Below, in pieces: positions 8,525 through 16,832 of a stretch of DNA of 64,000 nt (position 1 is its first letter; each line of letters begins with the position of its first letter). The notes beneath the pieces were generated by a model that was given only the letters and a program-made list of their open reading frames with translations, made no database searches and had not been told where the DNA came from. A program made the translations under genes and the position numbers. Source of the DNA: Jiangella aurantiaca (lineage in GTDB: Bacteria > Actinomycetota > Actinomycetes > Jiangellales > Jiangellaceae); NCBI RefSeq assembly GCF_004349105.1, contig NZ_SMLB01000014.1, positions 1 through 64,000 of the forward strand. Reading direction: 5' to 3'.

Positions 8525-8698
8525 TCAGGCGTGCCGGCGGGCGCGGCGGGGACCGGTGTAGCCGCGGTCCTCGGTGGGAATCCGCGCGACGATGGCGGCC
8601 CGCAGATCCTGCAGCAGCGACAGGCTCTCGCCGCGGTGCCGGCCCCGCTTGGCCTGCTTCGCGTCCTCGGCAGCACGCTCGTATTCGTCAGTCATCAT
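8525..8698 (-). CDS. Small conserved-type hypothetical protein (57 aa)
   Basis: A 57-residue basic protein beginning MMTDEYERAAEDAKQAKRGR and ending RRARRHA. An AGGAGG ribosome-binding site lies 5 bp before the first ATG and 8 bp before the second, which strongly supports a real gene. The first 40 residues are predicted to be helical and amphipathic. No signal peptide or membrane segment is present, and no function is recognisable. Confidence 0.6.
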   Translation of the reverse strand: MMTDEYERAAEDAKQAKRGRHRGESLSLLQDLRAAIVARIPTEDRGYTGPRRARRHA

Positions 8699-8804
8699 GA
8701 GAACCTCCTGTGTGACGACGGCCCCCGGCGGTGCCGTCTGACCCACAAGACAGGGGGACGACCGGATCATGACGCGCCCTGTCAAGATTTCTCTCGGGAA
8801 GTGG

Positions 8805-9035
8805 TCAGCTCTCGTCGCGGAGCTCGGGAACGTCGGCGGCGTCGTCGAGTTCATGCAGGTCACGGCCCGGTGCGTCGGAGCTGAGACCTTGGTCGCCGGT
8901 GGCCGGCTGCGGATGCACGACGCCCTCGTAGCCTTCCATCTCGTCGAGCGCGGCCTCACCGAGGCGTTCTTGGTCGATCTCCCGCGGGTCCTCGCCGGGC
9001 GTGGCCCCGGGTTTCGTGCGTCGATCGTCGGTCAT
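8805..9035 (-). CDS. Small acidic hypothetical protein (76 aa)
   Basis: A strongly acidic, probably disordered 76-residue protein rich in Asp and Glu, ending ADVPELRDES. ATG 9035 is the natural start; the longer frame upstream has an Arg/Pro-rich composition typical of antisense reading. It lies in a group of three small minus-strand genes with the 57-residue protein downstream and the DUF4229 protein upstream. No motif is recognised. Confidence 0.55.
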   Translation of the reverse strand: MTDDRRTKPGATPGEDPREIDQERLGEAALDEMEGYEGVVHPQPATGDQGLSSDAPGRDLHELDDAADVPELRDES

Positions 9036-9099
9036 GGCACGGATGTACCCAGCCGGGCGGCTTTCGCACGCCTCCGGCTGACGCCTCGCGAGCGGCCGG

Positions 9100-9414
9100 C
9101 TAGGCCTCGCGCGGCCCGTCGGGACGGCTCGCCCGCGGGGCCTCCGCATCGGAGCGGGACCGCTCGGCCTGGGCGCGCTGCTCGTCGTCCCACGCGTCCT
9201 CGGCCGCGGTGCGCTCACGGATGGTGCGCAGCCGCCGGTCCCACGCGATGGACACCTGGTCGCGGCTGCCGCGCAGCACGAAGAAGCTGAGCACTCCGGA
9301 GAGCACGAGGCCGAGCGCCACGAGGACGAGCCCGCGCAACCCGACGAGCCAGAGCAGCGCGGCGACGACGGCGAAGACCAGCGCGCGCAGCAGTGTGTAT
9401 CGGAGAACGGCCAT
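9100..9414 (-). CDS. DUF4229-like small membrane protein
   Basis: A 104-residue protein beginning MAVLRYTLLRALVF. Two closely spaced hydrophobic helices (about residues 8-25 and 28-48) are followed by a conserved-looking FFVLRGSRDQVS and a charged, disordered tail rich in Glu, Arg and Ala. This matches the layout of the actinobacterial DUF4229 family, often found near menaquinone genes; function unknown. The start was set at the ATG at 9414 because the region upstream reads as repeat sequence. Confidence 0.65.
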   Translation of the reverse strand: MAVLRYTLLRALVFAVVAALLWLVGLRGLVLVALGLVLSGVLSFFVLRGSRDQVSIAWDRRLRTIRERTAAEDAWDDEQRAQAERSRSDAEAPRASRPDGPREA

Positions 9415-9439
9415 GACCCGACGAATTCTACGCCGCCCA

Positions 9440-9501
9440 GTGATCGGCAGGGCCGCCGCCCGCGAGTCGGGGGAAGCCCGGGCGACGGCCCTGCCGATCA
9501 C
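9440..9501. repeat. Long hairpin, GATC-tip family, copy C
   Basis: A 23-bp inverted repeat with a single mismatch runs from GTGATCGGCAGGGCCG to CGGCCCTGCCGATCAC, with a 16-nt loop. It lies upstream of the DUF4229 gene and downstream of the GNAT gene. The tip is GTGATC in place of the TTGATC of the other copies, and the stem is entirely different, so membership is by design more than by sequence. Confidence 0.75.
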
Positions 9502-9660
9502 CCCGGGGAGGGTGGTGGCCTGGAGGGGCGGCTCGGCCGCTGCCCGTAGCCGGCCGCCGGTGTGGTGTTCGGAAGAACCATGGAGAGACACTATCGAACA
9601 GGTGTTCGAGCGTCAACCTTCGGATGTGCGGCCGATCCCGGATCTCGATGCCCTGGTCGT

Positions 9661-10311
9661 CTAGACGTTCTCTGCCCCCAACAGCGACAGGCAGGGTTCG
9701 AGACCCTCGATCGTCGCGTTGACACTCCGGTGGTCCTCCCAGGCTTGCCGGGTCAGCCGGAAACGCTGTTCGAAGGCCAATTTCCCCTTGGAGATGCCCC
9801 GGCCGATCCCGTTTTCGGCGTAGCCGAGCTTGCGAGACACCCGCAGCGAAGCGTGGTTATGGGTGTAGGCGACGGACACCGCCTCTTCGGCTCTCAGCCC
9901 GGCGAAGGCCAAGTGCAGCATGGCGGCGCGCATCTCGGTGCCGATGCCCTGCCCCTGGTGACGCAGGCCGAGCCAGGATTCGGATCGGACCTCACGCTGG
10001 ATCGCGAAGTCATCGGCTTCGATCTCTTGGACGCCCACCGGCTTACCGTCCATGAAGACGACCAGATTCAGTGCCCAGGACTCGGGTTTGATCTCCGACA
10101 GGGTCTTCCACTGACGCTGGATGACACGGCGAGCCAGCTCTTCGGGAGGCAGTTCGGTCCACGGTGTCCCGAACGGCATCATGTCCGGTTCGTGTATCCC
10201 GTCGACGGCCAGCTCCGCGAGCTCGGCCAGTTCGTCGTGTGTAGGCAGCCGCAGTTCCAGCCTGGGGCTTCGCAGCCGAAGCCCCATCACGGGGAAATGA
10301 TCGATCAGCAT
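9661..10311 (-). CDS. GNAT family N-acetyltransferase
   Basis: A 216-residue acetyltransferase of the RimJ/RimL-like branch. The acetyl-CoA-binding loop is visible as LRHQGQGIGTEMRAA, followed by the family-typical SLRVSRKLGYAENG near residue 165. The ATG at 10311 gives the expected N-terminus (MGLRLRSPRLELRLPT after a short lead), while the longer frame runs through repeat-rich non-coding DNA. The substrate cannot be told. GC at third positions is slightly lower than in its neighbours, and it sits between two dispersed hairpins, so an accessory origin is possible. Confidence 0.85.
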   Translation of the reverse strand: MLIDHFPVMGLRLRSPRLELRLPTHDELAELAELAVDGIHEPDMMPFGTPWTELPPEELARRVIQRQWKTLSEIKPESWALNLVVFMDGKPVGVQEIEADDFAIQREVRSESWLGLRHQGQGIGTEMRAAMLHLAFAGLRAEEAVSVAYTHNHASLRVSRKLGYAENGIGRGISKGKLAFEQRFRLTRQAWEDHRSVNATIEGLEPCLSLLGAENV

Positions 10312-10837
10312 CGCCGACAGTGTGCCCCGTGGGATCGGGCAGCACCAGCGAATATTCGGCCGGTCACTCCACAAGCCTGCGAGTTCCCCGGGCTCTTCTG
10401 CTCCGTCCGTGGGTCCATCTCGCCCGTGAGCGGCCGCGGTTGTCAGCCGCCGTTGTCGGTGACGATGGGTCGTCGTTGACGTTGACGACCAGGTGTGGAC
10501 AACCGGTCCGATGTCGGATGGGTCGTCTGCGCCGTCAGCGTGGCGTCGTACGGGGCTGGCGCGCACGGCGACGACGACCGGGCACGGCTTGATCATGGAG
10601 AAGGTCGGCTCTGCAGTCGCAGGAAACCCGACCCTTCTCCATGATCGACTCGGTGGCGGCTCGCACGTTCGCGGTGGTTGTGTTCTGCCGAGCGCGTGGC
10701 ACGTGGCACGTCAGCCGGGGTTCGTGCGTGGGCTCGTGGTGTGGCGTTGGTGCTTGTGGACAGCGGTGATCATCAACGATCGGCCACGTCACCAGCTAGC
10801 TGGGGCGGTTGAGGTCGACGAGCCAGTTTCCTCCGCC
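10312..10837. other. 526-bp intergenic region with hairpin repeat, no gene
   Basis: I see no credible gene here. It holds the hairpin at 10589-10646, a lone GTGATCATCAACGATC sequence near 10766 that resembles half of the 44005 hairpin, and a 12-bp palindrome CCAGCTAGCTGG at 10792-10803. The region reads as a landing zone for small repeats. Confidence 0.6.
10589..10646. repeat. Long hairpin, GATC-tip family, copy B1
   Basis: The arms are TTGATCATGGAGAAGGTCGG and, reading back, CCGACCCTTCTCCATGATC; they pair over about 18 bp with one bulged base. The tip (TTGATCATGG) differs by one base from that of the TTGATCTTGGAG class. Confidence 0.75.
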
Positions 10838-11239
10838 TCAGTCCAGCGGCGCGGGCCACTCGTGCGCCGGCAGCAGCTCACGCAGCGGCACGGCGCGGTC
10901 CCGGCCCAGGACGACCCGGGTGTCGAGGTTGTCCGGGTGCAGTTGGCGGATGAACTCGCGGCACCGGCCGCACGGTGGCAGCACGTACAGTGCGTCGTTC
11001 TCGTCGCGCCAGACCGCCACGATGGCGGCGATGCGCTCCTCGCCGCCAGTCACCATGGCGGCGATCGCGCTGTGCTCGGCGCAGAACCCGGTGCCGGACG
11101 GGGTGTCGATGCAGACCCCGTGGTACGCCTCGCCCCGGTCTGTGACCAACGTCGACGCGACGTCGCCGATGAGCCTGTCCCCCACATGGCGGGGGTTGAG
11201 GTGGGTGGTCGCCGAGGCGATCAGTTCGTCGTCGTTCAC
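10838..11239 (-). CDS. Cytidine/blasticidin deaminase-like zinc enzyme
   Basis: A 133-residue protein of the cytidine deaminase fold. Zinc ligands and the catalytic glutamate are visible: FCAEHSAIAAM (Cys-Ala-Glu, as in CDA) and PPCGRCREFI (PCxxC). The length matches tetrameric CDA and blasticidin-S deaminase relatives. The VCIDTPSGTGFCAEHSAI arrangement is nearer to the blasticidin deaminase-like group than to the housekeeping CDA. It stands alone between repeats and the divergent F420 gene. Substrate unproven. Confidence 0.8.
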   Translation of the reverse strand: MNDDELIASATTHLNPRHVGDRLIGDVASTLVTDRGEAYHGVCIDTPSGTGFCAEHSAIAAMVTGGEERIAAIVAVWRDENDALYVLPPCGRCREFIRQLHPDNLDTRVVLGRDRAVPLRELLPAHEWPAPLD

Positions 11240-11383
11240 CGTCGCTCCCGGGCTCGCGTGATCTGGACGATAGGGCGGCGGCCATCGTGAACCGGCCCAT
11301 CGCCGCAGCCTAGCCAGCGGGACGGACGACCAAACCGGAGGCTTGTCTCCGGCCGTTCACGGCCTTGACCTAGCGTGAGCCCT

Positions 11384-12421
11384 ATGACTTCTTCCCCCAT
11401 GAAGTTCGGACTCTTCGTCCCGCAGGGCTGGCGCCTGGACCTCGTCGACATCAAGCCGGCCGAACACTGGGCGACCATGCTGAAGGTCGCCCAGCACGCC
11501 GACGCGGGCCCTTGGGAGTCGATCTGGGTCTACGACCACTTCCACACCACCCCGGTGCCGACCGAGGAGGCCACGCACGAAGCGTGGACGCTGATGGCGG
11601 CGTTCGGCGCCGCGACGCAGCGGGTGCGGCTGGGCCAGATGTGCACGTGCATGGCCTACCGCAACCCGGCGTACCTGGCGAAGGTCGCCGCGACGGCGGA
11701 CGTCGTGTCGGGCGGGCGGGTCGAGATGGGCATCGGCGCGGGCTGGTACGAGCACGAGTGGCGCGCCTACGGGTTCGGCTTCCCGCGCGCTGGCGTGCGC
11801 CTGGCGATGCTCGACGAGGGCGTCGACATCATGCGGCAGGCGTGGACCAACGGCGTCGCGACACTGGCCGGCGAGCACTACCAGGTCGACGGCGCCATCT
11901 GCCGGCCGCTGCCGCTGCAGGAGGACGGCATCCCGCTGTGGATCGCCGGCGGCGGCGAGAAGGTGACGTTGCGCATCGCGGCCAAGCACGCCCGCGGCAC
12001 GCAGTACACCGGCTCGCGCAGCTTTACGGCGTACACCAACTTCAGCGGCACGCCGGAGGTGTTCAAGCACAAATCGGAGGTGCTGGCGCAGCACTGCCGC
12101 GACCTGGGCACCGACTACGACTCCATCACCCGGTCGATGAACTTCAACGTCGTCATCGGCACCACCCAGGCCGAGGTCGACAGCAAGCTGGCCCGGGTCG
12201 AGGAGATCTACGGCCGGTTCATGAGGCCCGACGTCGTCGCGGAGAAGATGCAGCCGTACCGCGACAGCCCGGCGGTCGGCACGCCCGAGCAGGTCGCCGA
12301 CGGCATCCGGCGGTTCCAGGACCTGGGCATGCGCTACGCCATCGGCTACTTCCCCGAGGCCGCCCACGACCTCAGCGGCGTCGAACTGTTCGAGCGCGAG
12401 GTCATCCCGGCGCTCTCCTGA
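11384..12421 (+). CDS. LLM class F420-dependent oxidoreductase
   Basis: A 345-residue TIM-barrel flavin/F420-binding protein of the luciferase-like monooxygenase superfamily. It begins KFGLFVPQGWRLDL and contains VWVYDHFHT-type (here IWVYDHFHT), GRVEMGIGAGWYEHEW, and IPLWIAGGGEKVTLR. These match the TIGR03560-like group, which uses reduced F420 and not FMN. The ATG at 11384 is 7 bp after a TAGCGT box, supporting a leaderless start. The substrate is unknown. Confidence 0.88.
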   Translation: MTSSPMKFGLFVPQGWRLDLVDIKPAEHWATMLKVAQHADAGPWESIWVYDHFHTTPVPTEEATHEAWTLMAAFGAATQRVRLGQMCTCMAYRNPAYLAKVAATADVVSGGRVEMGIGAGWYEHEWRAYGFGFPRAGVRLAMLDEGVDIMRQAWTNGVATLAGEHYQVDGAICRPLPLQEDGIPLWIAGGGEKVTLRIAAKHARGTQYTGSRSFTAYTNFSGTPEVFKHKSEVLAQHCRDLGTDYDSITRSMNFNVVIGTTQAEVDSKLARVEEIYGRFMRPDVVAEKMQPYRDSPAVGTPEQVADGIRRFQDLGMRYAIGYFPEAAHDLSGVELFEREVIPALS

Positions 12422-12434
12422 GCGACCGGACCCG

Positions 12435-13358
12435 TCAGTCCCCGCCGCCGCTGTCGCCGCCTCCGTCCCCGCCGCCGTCGCTCGTCATGCCGGAGTCGAT
12501 GGCGAGCGCGGCGTTGACGCCGTAGGCGGCGGCACGGCGGCGGCCGCTGGGGACGCTCCACCGCGACTCGACGGCGTTGCCCTGGACGTCGCGGCGCAGC
12601 GCGTCGTCGGTCATCGCGGCGAACCCGCCGACGGCGACCCGCTGCGCCTGCGCCGCGTCGCCGGGCAGCTCGGCCACCAGGACGTCCGAGATGTCGCGGC
12701 CGCGCGCGGTCCGCGGGTCGGGACCGTGATAGCCGGGCCGCCGGCTCCAGATGACCGCCGTCAGGATCGTGACCGGCAGCCAGCCGAGGATGGTCAGCGA
12801 CGCCGGGACCTCGATCTCCTCGATCGGCCCCGCCGACAGGAACCCCATGGAACAGAAGAACATGCCGACCAGCGTCGGCCCGGCCACCGTCATCGGCCCC
12901 CACTGCCGGCGCAACGGCGTGACCAGCAGCCCGCGGCCGGCCAGCGCGCGCAACCGGCTGCGCAGCTTCCACTTCAGGACGTCGCGGCGGACGGCGTCCA
13001 GGCCCTCCCCGCCCCTGGCGCGGACCGACACCAGGATCGACGCCTCCTCGAAGGAGTAGGGCGGCCGGTAGTCCGGACTGTCCATCGGGGTGTCGAGCAA
13101 CCGGTCGACCTCGTCGCTGACGGTGAGCGTGCCGCCGTCGGCGCGGACCAGCTCTCGGTCGACGAGGGCCAGCACGGCCACATCGACGGCCCGGGCGACG
13201 CCGCCGGTGAGCAGCGCGGCGTCGGTGGCGTCGAGACCGCGGGCCAGCTCCTCGCGTGCGAGGTCCGGCCGCGGCCGCCGGTCGACGAGGTAGGCGCCGG
13301 CCGCCGACCCGATGCCGCCGGCCACGACCAGGGCGAAGAGCACGAGCAATGCGGTCAC
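12435..13358 (-). CDS. TIGR04222-like membrane protein with Gly-rich tail
   Basis: About 307 residues, with three hydrophobic helices. One starts at the N-terminus (TALLVLFALVVAGG) and two lie near residues 150-190 (MFFCSMGFLSAG, then LTILGWLPVTILTAVIW). A soluble region between them is probably helical and basic. The protein ends in a Gly/Asp-rich tail. This organisation matches the TIGR04222 family of actinobacterial membrane proteins of unknown function. The GTG at 13358 is preferred: GGTGGG lies 8 bp upstream and the helix begins there, while longer frames overlap the Lrp gene. Confidence 0.6.
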   Translation of the reverse strand: MTALLVLFALVVAGGIGSAAGAYLVDRRPRPDLAREELARGLDATDAALLTGGVARAVDVAVLALVDRELVRADGGTLTVSDEVDRLLDTPMDSPDYRPPYSFEEASILVSVRARGGEGLDAVRRDVLKWKLRSRLRALAGRGLLVTPLRRQWGPMTVAGPTLVGMFFCSMGFLSAGPIEEIEVPASLTILGWLPVTILTAVIWSRRPGYHGPDPRTARGRDISDVLVAELPGDAAQAQRVAVGGFAAMTDDALRRDVQGNAVESRWSVPSGRRRAAAYGVNAALAIDSGMTSDGGGDGGGDSGGGD

Positions 13359-13393
13359 GAGCGCGACCCACCTCCATGACCGACGCTGTCGCG

Positions 13394-13858
13394 TCAGGGT
13401 TGCGGCTGGGTGATCACCCGCGAAACCAGCGGCGACGAGTACACGACGGACGTCGTGACGCTGCCGAGGGTGGCCAGCCTGCCGGCGAGCTCCTCGAGGT
13501 GCCGCATCGACCGCGCGGCCACCTTGAGGACGAAGCAGTCGTCGCCGGTGACGTGGTGGCACTCCAGCAGCTCCTGGGTGCGGTTTAGCTCGGCGTGCAG
13601 CGCGCGGTAGTTGCCCGACGGGTAGCGCAGCCGCACGTAGGCGATGACGCTGTAGCCGATGCGCTCCAGGTCGAGCTCGGCCCGGAAGCCGGCGATGACG
13701 CCGAGGTCGGTCAGCCGGCGGATGCGGTCGGCGGTCGCGGTGGGCCCGAGGTTGACGCGGCGGGCCAACTCCGCGACGGCGACCCGGCCGTCGCGCTGGA
13801 GGTGCTCGAGCAGCTGCCAGTCGACGCCGTCGAGGGTCGCTGCGGAATCGTCGGCCAT
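13394..13858 (-). CDS. Lrp/AsnC family transcriptional regulator
   Basis: A 154-residue regulator with an N-terminal helix-turn-helix (LDGVDWQLLEHLQRDGR to about residue 60, including ELARRVNLGPTATADRIRRL). The C-terminal RAM ligand-binding domain has the usual HHVTGDDCFVLKV core. The ATG at 13858 is preferred to an upstream one. It is divergent from a rhodanese, 94 bp apart. The amino acid effector is unknown. Confidence 0.88.
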   Translation of the reverse strand: MADDSAATLDGVDWQLLEHLQRDGRVAVAELARRVNLGPTATADRIRRLTDLGVIAGFRAELDLERIGYSVIAYVRLRYPSGNYRALHAELNRTQELLECHHVTGDDCFVLKVAARSMRHLEELAGRLATLGSVTTSVVYSSPLVSRVITQPQP

Positions 13859-13952
13859 GCGCCTAGGATACCGGGGCTTCCCCGCCATGATGTGGCCGAA
13901 TACCCCCGATCATCTCTGCCGGAGCACACCCGGCCGACGTACCGTCGACGCT

Positions 13953-14342
13953 ATGACGATGACGATCCTACCCGCGCCGCCTGAGGCGGCCGCCGCGCAC
14001 TTCGCGTCCCTTCTCGCCTTCGAGACCGACTGCTGGGACGTGCACCACACGCTGACGACCGGCACCGCGGACTTCGTCCTGCTCGACGTGCGCAGCCCGG
14101 AGCTGTACGCCGCCGGCCACGTGCCGGGCGCCGTCAGCCTGCCGCACGGCCGCATCGTCGAGCGCAACCTCGCGCAGTGGCCCGCGGAGACGCCCTTCGT
14201 CGTCTACTGCGCCGGACCGCACTGCAACGGCGCGGACAAGGCAGCGCTGCGGCTGGCCCGGCTCGGCCGCCCGGTCAAGAAGATGATCGGCGGCGTCACG
14301 GGCTGGCTCGACGAGGGGTTCAGCCTGACGCCGAGTCAGTGA
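13953..14342 (+). CDS. Rhodanese-like domain protein
   Basis: A 129-residue single-domain rhodanese. The sequence shows LLDVRSPELYAAGHVPGAVSLPHG, split around the CDC25-like domain core. The active-site loop VVYCAGPHCNGADKAA has a cysteine at the sulfur-carrier position, and GWLDEGF lies near the end. A TACCGT box ends 7 bp before the ATG, which suggests a leaderless mRNA. It is divergent from the Lrp gene, and its 3' end overlaps the dehydratase gene tail-to-tail by 23 bp. Confidence 0.85.
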   Translation: MTMTILPAPPEAAAAHFASLLAFETDCWDVHHTLTTGTADFVLLDVRSPELYAAGHVPGAVSLPHGRIVERNLAQWPAETPFVVYCAGPHCNGADKAALRLARLGRPVKKMIGGVTGWLDEGFSLTPSQ

Positions 14343-15285
14343 GCACCCGCGCCAGCAGCGCCGGGTCCGCGTTGCCGCCGGACACCACGGCCACCGCCCG
14401 GCCGAACCGCTCCGGCTCGGCGAGAAACGCGGCCGTCGTCAGCGCGCCCGTCGGCTCGGCCACGATGCGGCCGCGGGTGGCGAGCAGCCGCACGGCGGCC
14501 AGGATCGCGTCCTCCGGGACCGTCACGATCTCGTCGACGTAGCGGCGGATGTGCTCCCAGGTCAGCTCGCCGACCACCGGGAGCCGGACGCCGTCGGCGA
14601 TGGTGCGGTAGGTGTCGGCCGGGTTCCAGGCGACCCGTTCGCCGCGGGCCAGGCTGTCGCGTGCATCGGCCGCCAGCTCGGGCTCGACGCCGACGACGCG
14701 GGTCCCCGGCGCCAGCGCCTTCACGGCGACGCCGATGCCGGAGATCAGCCCGCCGCCGCCCACGGGGACGAGGACGGTGCCGGCGTCGGGCCGGTCGGTG
14801 GCGATCTCCAGTCCGACGGTACCCGCGCCGGCGATGATCCGGGCGTCGTCGAACGGCGAGACGAACGTCAGCCCGCGCTCGGCGACCAGCTCGCGGACCC
14901 GGCTGTCGCGCTCCGGCGGCGGCACCATGACCACCTCGGCGCCGAGCGCGCGGGTCGCCGCGACCTTCACCGGCGCGGCCGCGTCGGGCATGACGACTGT
15001 GGCCGCGATGCCCTGCGCACGGGCGGCCCAGGCCAGCGCCTGCGCGTGGTTGCCGCTGGAGTGCGTGACGACGCCGCGGGCCCGGGCGCCGTCGTCGAGC
15101 AGGGCGACGGCGTTGAACGCGCCGCGCAGCTTGAACGCCCCGGTCGCCTGCAGGCCCTCCGGTTTCAACCACAGCTCGCCGCCGGCCCACGCGGCCGGGA
15201 GCAGCGGCGTCCGGACGGCGACGCCGTCGAGCCGCCGCGCCGCCGCGCGCACGTCGTCGAGAGTGACCAGGCCGGACGCGTCCAT
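14320..15285 (-). CDS. PLP-dependent threonine/serine dehydratase-like enzyme
   Basis: A 321-residue fold-type II PLP enzyme. The Schiff-base lysine lies in TGAFKLRGAFNAV, the phosphate-binding glycine loop is VPVGGGGLISGIG, and SSGNHAQALAWAA contacts the substrate. The lack of a C-terminal ACT domain and the length suggest a catabolic threonine dehydratase, serine racemase or hydroxyaspartate dehydratase; these cannot be separated by eye. The ATG at 15285 gives a normal N-terminus (MDASGLVTLDDVRAA). Confidence 0.85.
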   Translation of the reverse strand: MDASGLVTLDDVRAAARRLDGVAVRTPLLPAAWAGGELWLKPEGLQATGAFKLRGAFNAVALLDDGARARGVVTHSSGNHAQALAWAARAQGIAATVVMPDAAAPVKVAATRALGAEVVMVPPPERDSRVRELVAERGLTFVSPFDDARIIAGAGTVGLEIATDRPDAGTVLVPVGGGGLISGIGVAVKALAPGTRVVGVEPELAADARDSLARGERVAWNPADTYRTIADGVRLPVVGELTWEHIRRYVDEIVTVPEDAILAAVRLLATRGRIVAEPTGALTTAAFLAEPERFGRAVAVVSGGNADPALLARVLTDSASG

Positions 15286-15352
15286 GGATGCCGCCGTTCG
15301 TGGGCTTCGGGGATCGGCAGCATCATCGCCCACGCGTCCGGGGCGGCGAGCG

Positions 15353-15823
15353 TCAGCCCCGCTCGGCCTGCCACATCCAGTACTGCTTCTCCAGTTCCTC
15401 GATCACGTCGAGCAGGATGTTGTTGCTGACGGGATCTGCCCGCTCGACGTCGTGGGCGCGCTGGCGCATGCGCGCGATGACGCCGTCGTACAGACCGATG
15501 AACGTCGCCACGACGTCGTCGTCGCGGACCCAGCCTGGCTGCTGCCGGGGCAGCTGCGAGTCGCCGGCGACGGTCTCCGCACGGCCGTCGGGCGGGCTGC
15601 CGATGGTCGCCGACCGCTCGGCGACGATGTCGGCGTGCTTCCGCGCGGCGTCGACGACCTCGTCGAGCTGGAAGTGAATGGTGCGGAAACGCGGGCCGGT
15701 GACGTTCCAGTGCGCCTGCTTGCCGGCCAGGGAGAGGTCGACGAGGTCGATGAGCGCGTCGCGCAGGGCCTCCGTCACGACCTTGTGGGCGTCGTCGGTG
15801 AGTGGGCTGTGGATCGTCGTCAT
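15353..15823 (-). CDS. dps: Dps family ferritin-like DNA-protecting protein
   Basis: A 156-residue four-helix ferritin-like protein that stores iron and detoxifies peroxide, usually as a dodecamer in the cytoplasm. Ferroxidase ligands are visible in KQAHWNVTGPRF and in the following IHFQLDEVVDAARKHAD. The C-terminus EELEKQYWMWQAERG is typical. The ATG at 15823 has a GAGGAGGGG ribosome-binding site. A catalase with its Fur regulator lies 9 kb away, but nothing here links their control. Confidence 0.9.
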   Translation of the reverse strand: MTTIHSPLTDDAHKVVTEALRDALIDLVDLSLAGKQAHWNVTGPRFRTIHFQLDEVVDAARKHADIVAERSATIGSPPDGRAETVAGDSQLPRQQPGWVRDDDVVATFIGLYDGVIARMRQRAHDVERADPVSNNILLDVIEELEKQYWMWQAERG

Positions 15824-15901
15824 GGTGTCCCCTCCTCGGATCGTTCTCTCCGTGCCCGTAACCGATCCGCGGAATTTCACCGGCGAGGGTGTCGCCCTAG
15901 G

Positions 15902-16369
15902 TCAGCGGCCGACCAGTTCGGATCGGGCCGGCTCGATCTGGCGGTCCTCGAACCGCGTGGAGATGACCAGCGTCGTGCGGGTGCGTGCGACGCCCTCGAT
16001 GCGCACCAGCTTGCCGAGCAGCCGCTCCAGCCCTTCGACGTCGGCGACGCGGACCTTCAGCATGTACGCCTCGTCGCCGGCGATGAACCAGCAGTCCTCG
16101 ACCTCCGCGACGTCCTCGAGCCGCGCGCCGACCTCCTCGTGGCCGGCGGAGTCGGAGAGCACCAGCCCGATCAGCGCCGTCAGCCCCAGACCGAGCGCCG
16201 CCGGATTGACTGTCGCTCGGTAACCGGTGATCACCCCGCGCTCCTCGAGCCGGCGGACCCGCTCCTGGATGCTCGGGCCGGACAGGCCTACCAGCCTCCC
16301 CAGCTCCGCGTACGACGCACGGCCGTTCGCCCGCAGCGCCGCGACAAGACTCGAATCGACGGTGTCCAT
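15902..16369 (-). CDS. Lrp/AsnC family transcriptional regulator
   Basis: A 155-residue regulator. The N-terminal helix-turn-helix includes YAELGRLVGLSGPSIQERVR. The RAM domain contains DCWFIAGDEAYMLKVRV. It is distinct from the Lrp protein at 13394. The ATG at 16369 fits the usual short lead (MDTVDSSLVAALRANG). The AT-rich stretch upstream (16456-16510) separates it from a small divergent gene and probably carries both promoters. Confidence 0.88.
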   Translation of the reverse strand: MDTVDSSLVAALRANGRASYAELGRLVGLSGPSIQERVRRLEERGVITGYRATVNPAALGLGLTALIGLVLSDSAGHEEVGARLEDVAEVEDCWFIAGDEAYMLKVRVADVEGLERLLGKLVRIEGVARTRTTLVISTRFEDRQIEPARSELVGR

Positions 16370-16524
16370 GGCGCTCCATCCTCGCAGCGCCGCCGAGGGC
16401 GCCGGCAACGTGGTGGGAATCACCCGGTTCGAGATTGCGCCGTGACCTTCCCGTAACTTAGAATCATAGGCGAAGAACGGTATTTGACCTTTGATTTGGT
16501 TGAGGTTCGCTACAGGGAGTGACG

Positions 16525-16644
16525 TTGTACAGCTTGGAGTACGCCCAGACCCGCATCGACGACTTGCGTCGGGAGGCGGAGAGGGTACGCCAGGCAGCCG
16601 AGCTCCGCGCCGGCCACCGGCCGCGGCGTCGGCTCTTCTCCTGA
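16525..16644 (+). CDS. Missed small gene: 39-aa charged helical protein
   Basis: Reading from TTG 16525 gives MYSLEYAQTRIDDLRREAER, then VRQAAELRAGHRPRRRLFS and a TGA stop. An AGGGAG ribosome-binding site lies 6 bp upstream; a GTG at 16519 is too close to it. Upstream is an AT-rich promoter-like stretch (TTAGAATCAT, TTTGACC). A 9-bp stem-loop directly follows the stop. The protein is probably one amphipathic helix with a basic tail. I know of no function. Confidence 0.6.
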   Translation: MYSLEYAQTRIDDLRREAERVRQAAELRAGHRPRRRLFS

Positions 16645-16655
16645 CCATCGACCAC

Positions 16656-16681
16656 GCGTCCGGCGCTGTACGGCCGGACGC
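16656..16681 (+). terminator. Stem-loop after the 39-aa gene
   Basis: A 9-bp perfect inverted repeat (GCGTCCGGC / GCCGGACGC) with an 8-nt loop starts 12 bp past the stop codon. No T-run follows, which is common for high-GC terminators. It supports the small gene as a separate transcription unit. Confidence 0.55.
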
Positions 16682-16832
16682 CTGCGAGGGCTAGCCCCCA
16701 GCCCCTGGTCGTGGCGCCCCCGGACCGCGAGACGCTTGCCCAGACAAGCCGAAACGGGTCCGGGGTGCGTCATGCCCGGCACACCACCTAGGCTGGTGGA
16801 AAGGAACACAGCTCGACCGGGGAGGTCGCACG

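Noticed and set aside
9075-9105. GGCTGACGCCTCGCGAGCGG as another copy of the 40-bp repeat
   Set aside because: It shares only the left GGCTGACGCC and then diverges; the GACC-N4-GGTC part is missing.
10535-10792. 85-codon minus-strand frame upstream of the GNAT gene
   Set aside because: It lies across the hairpin repeat, has no ribosome-binding site and shows a His/Pro/Arg-rich composition.
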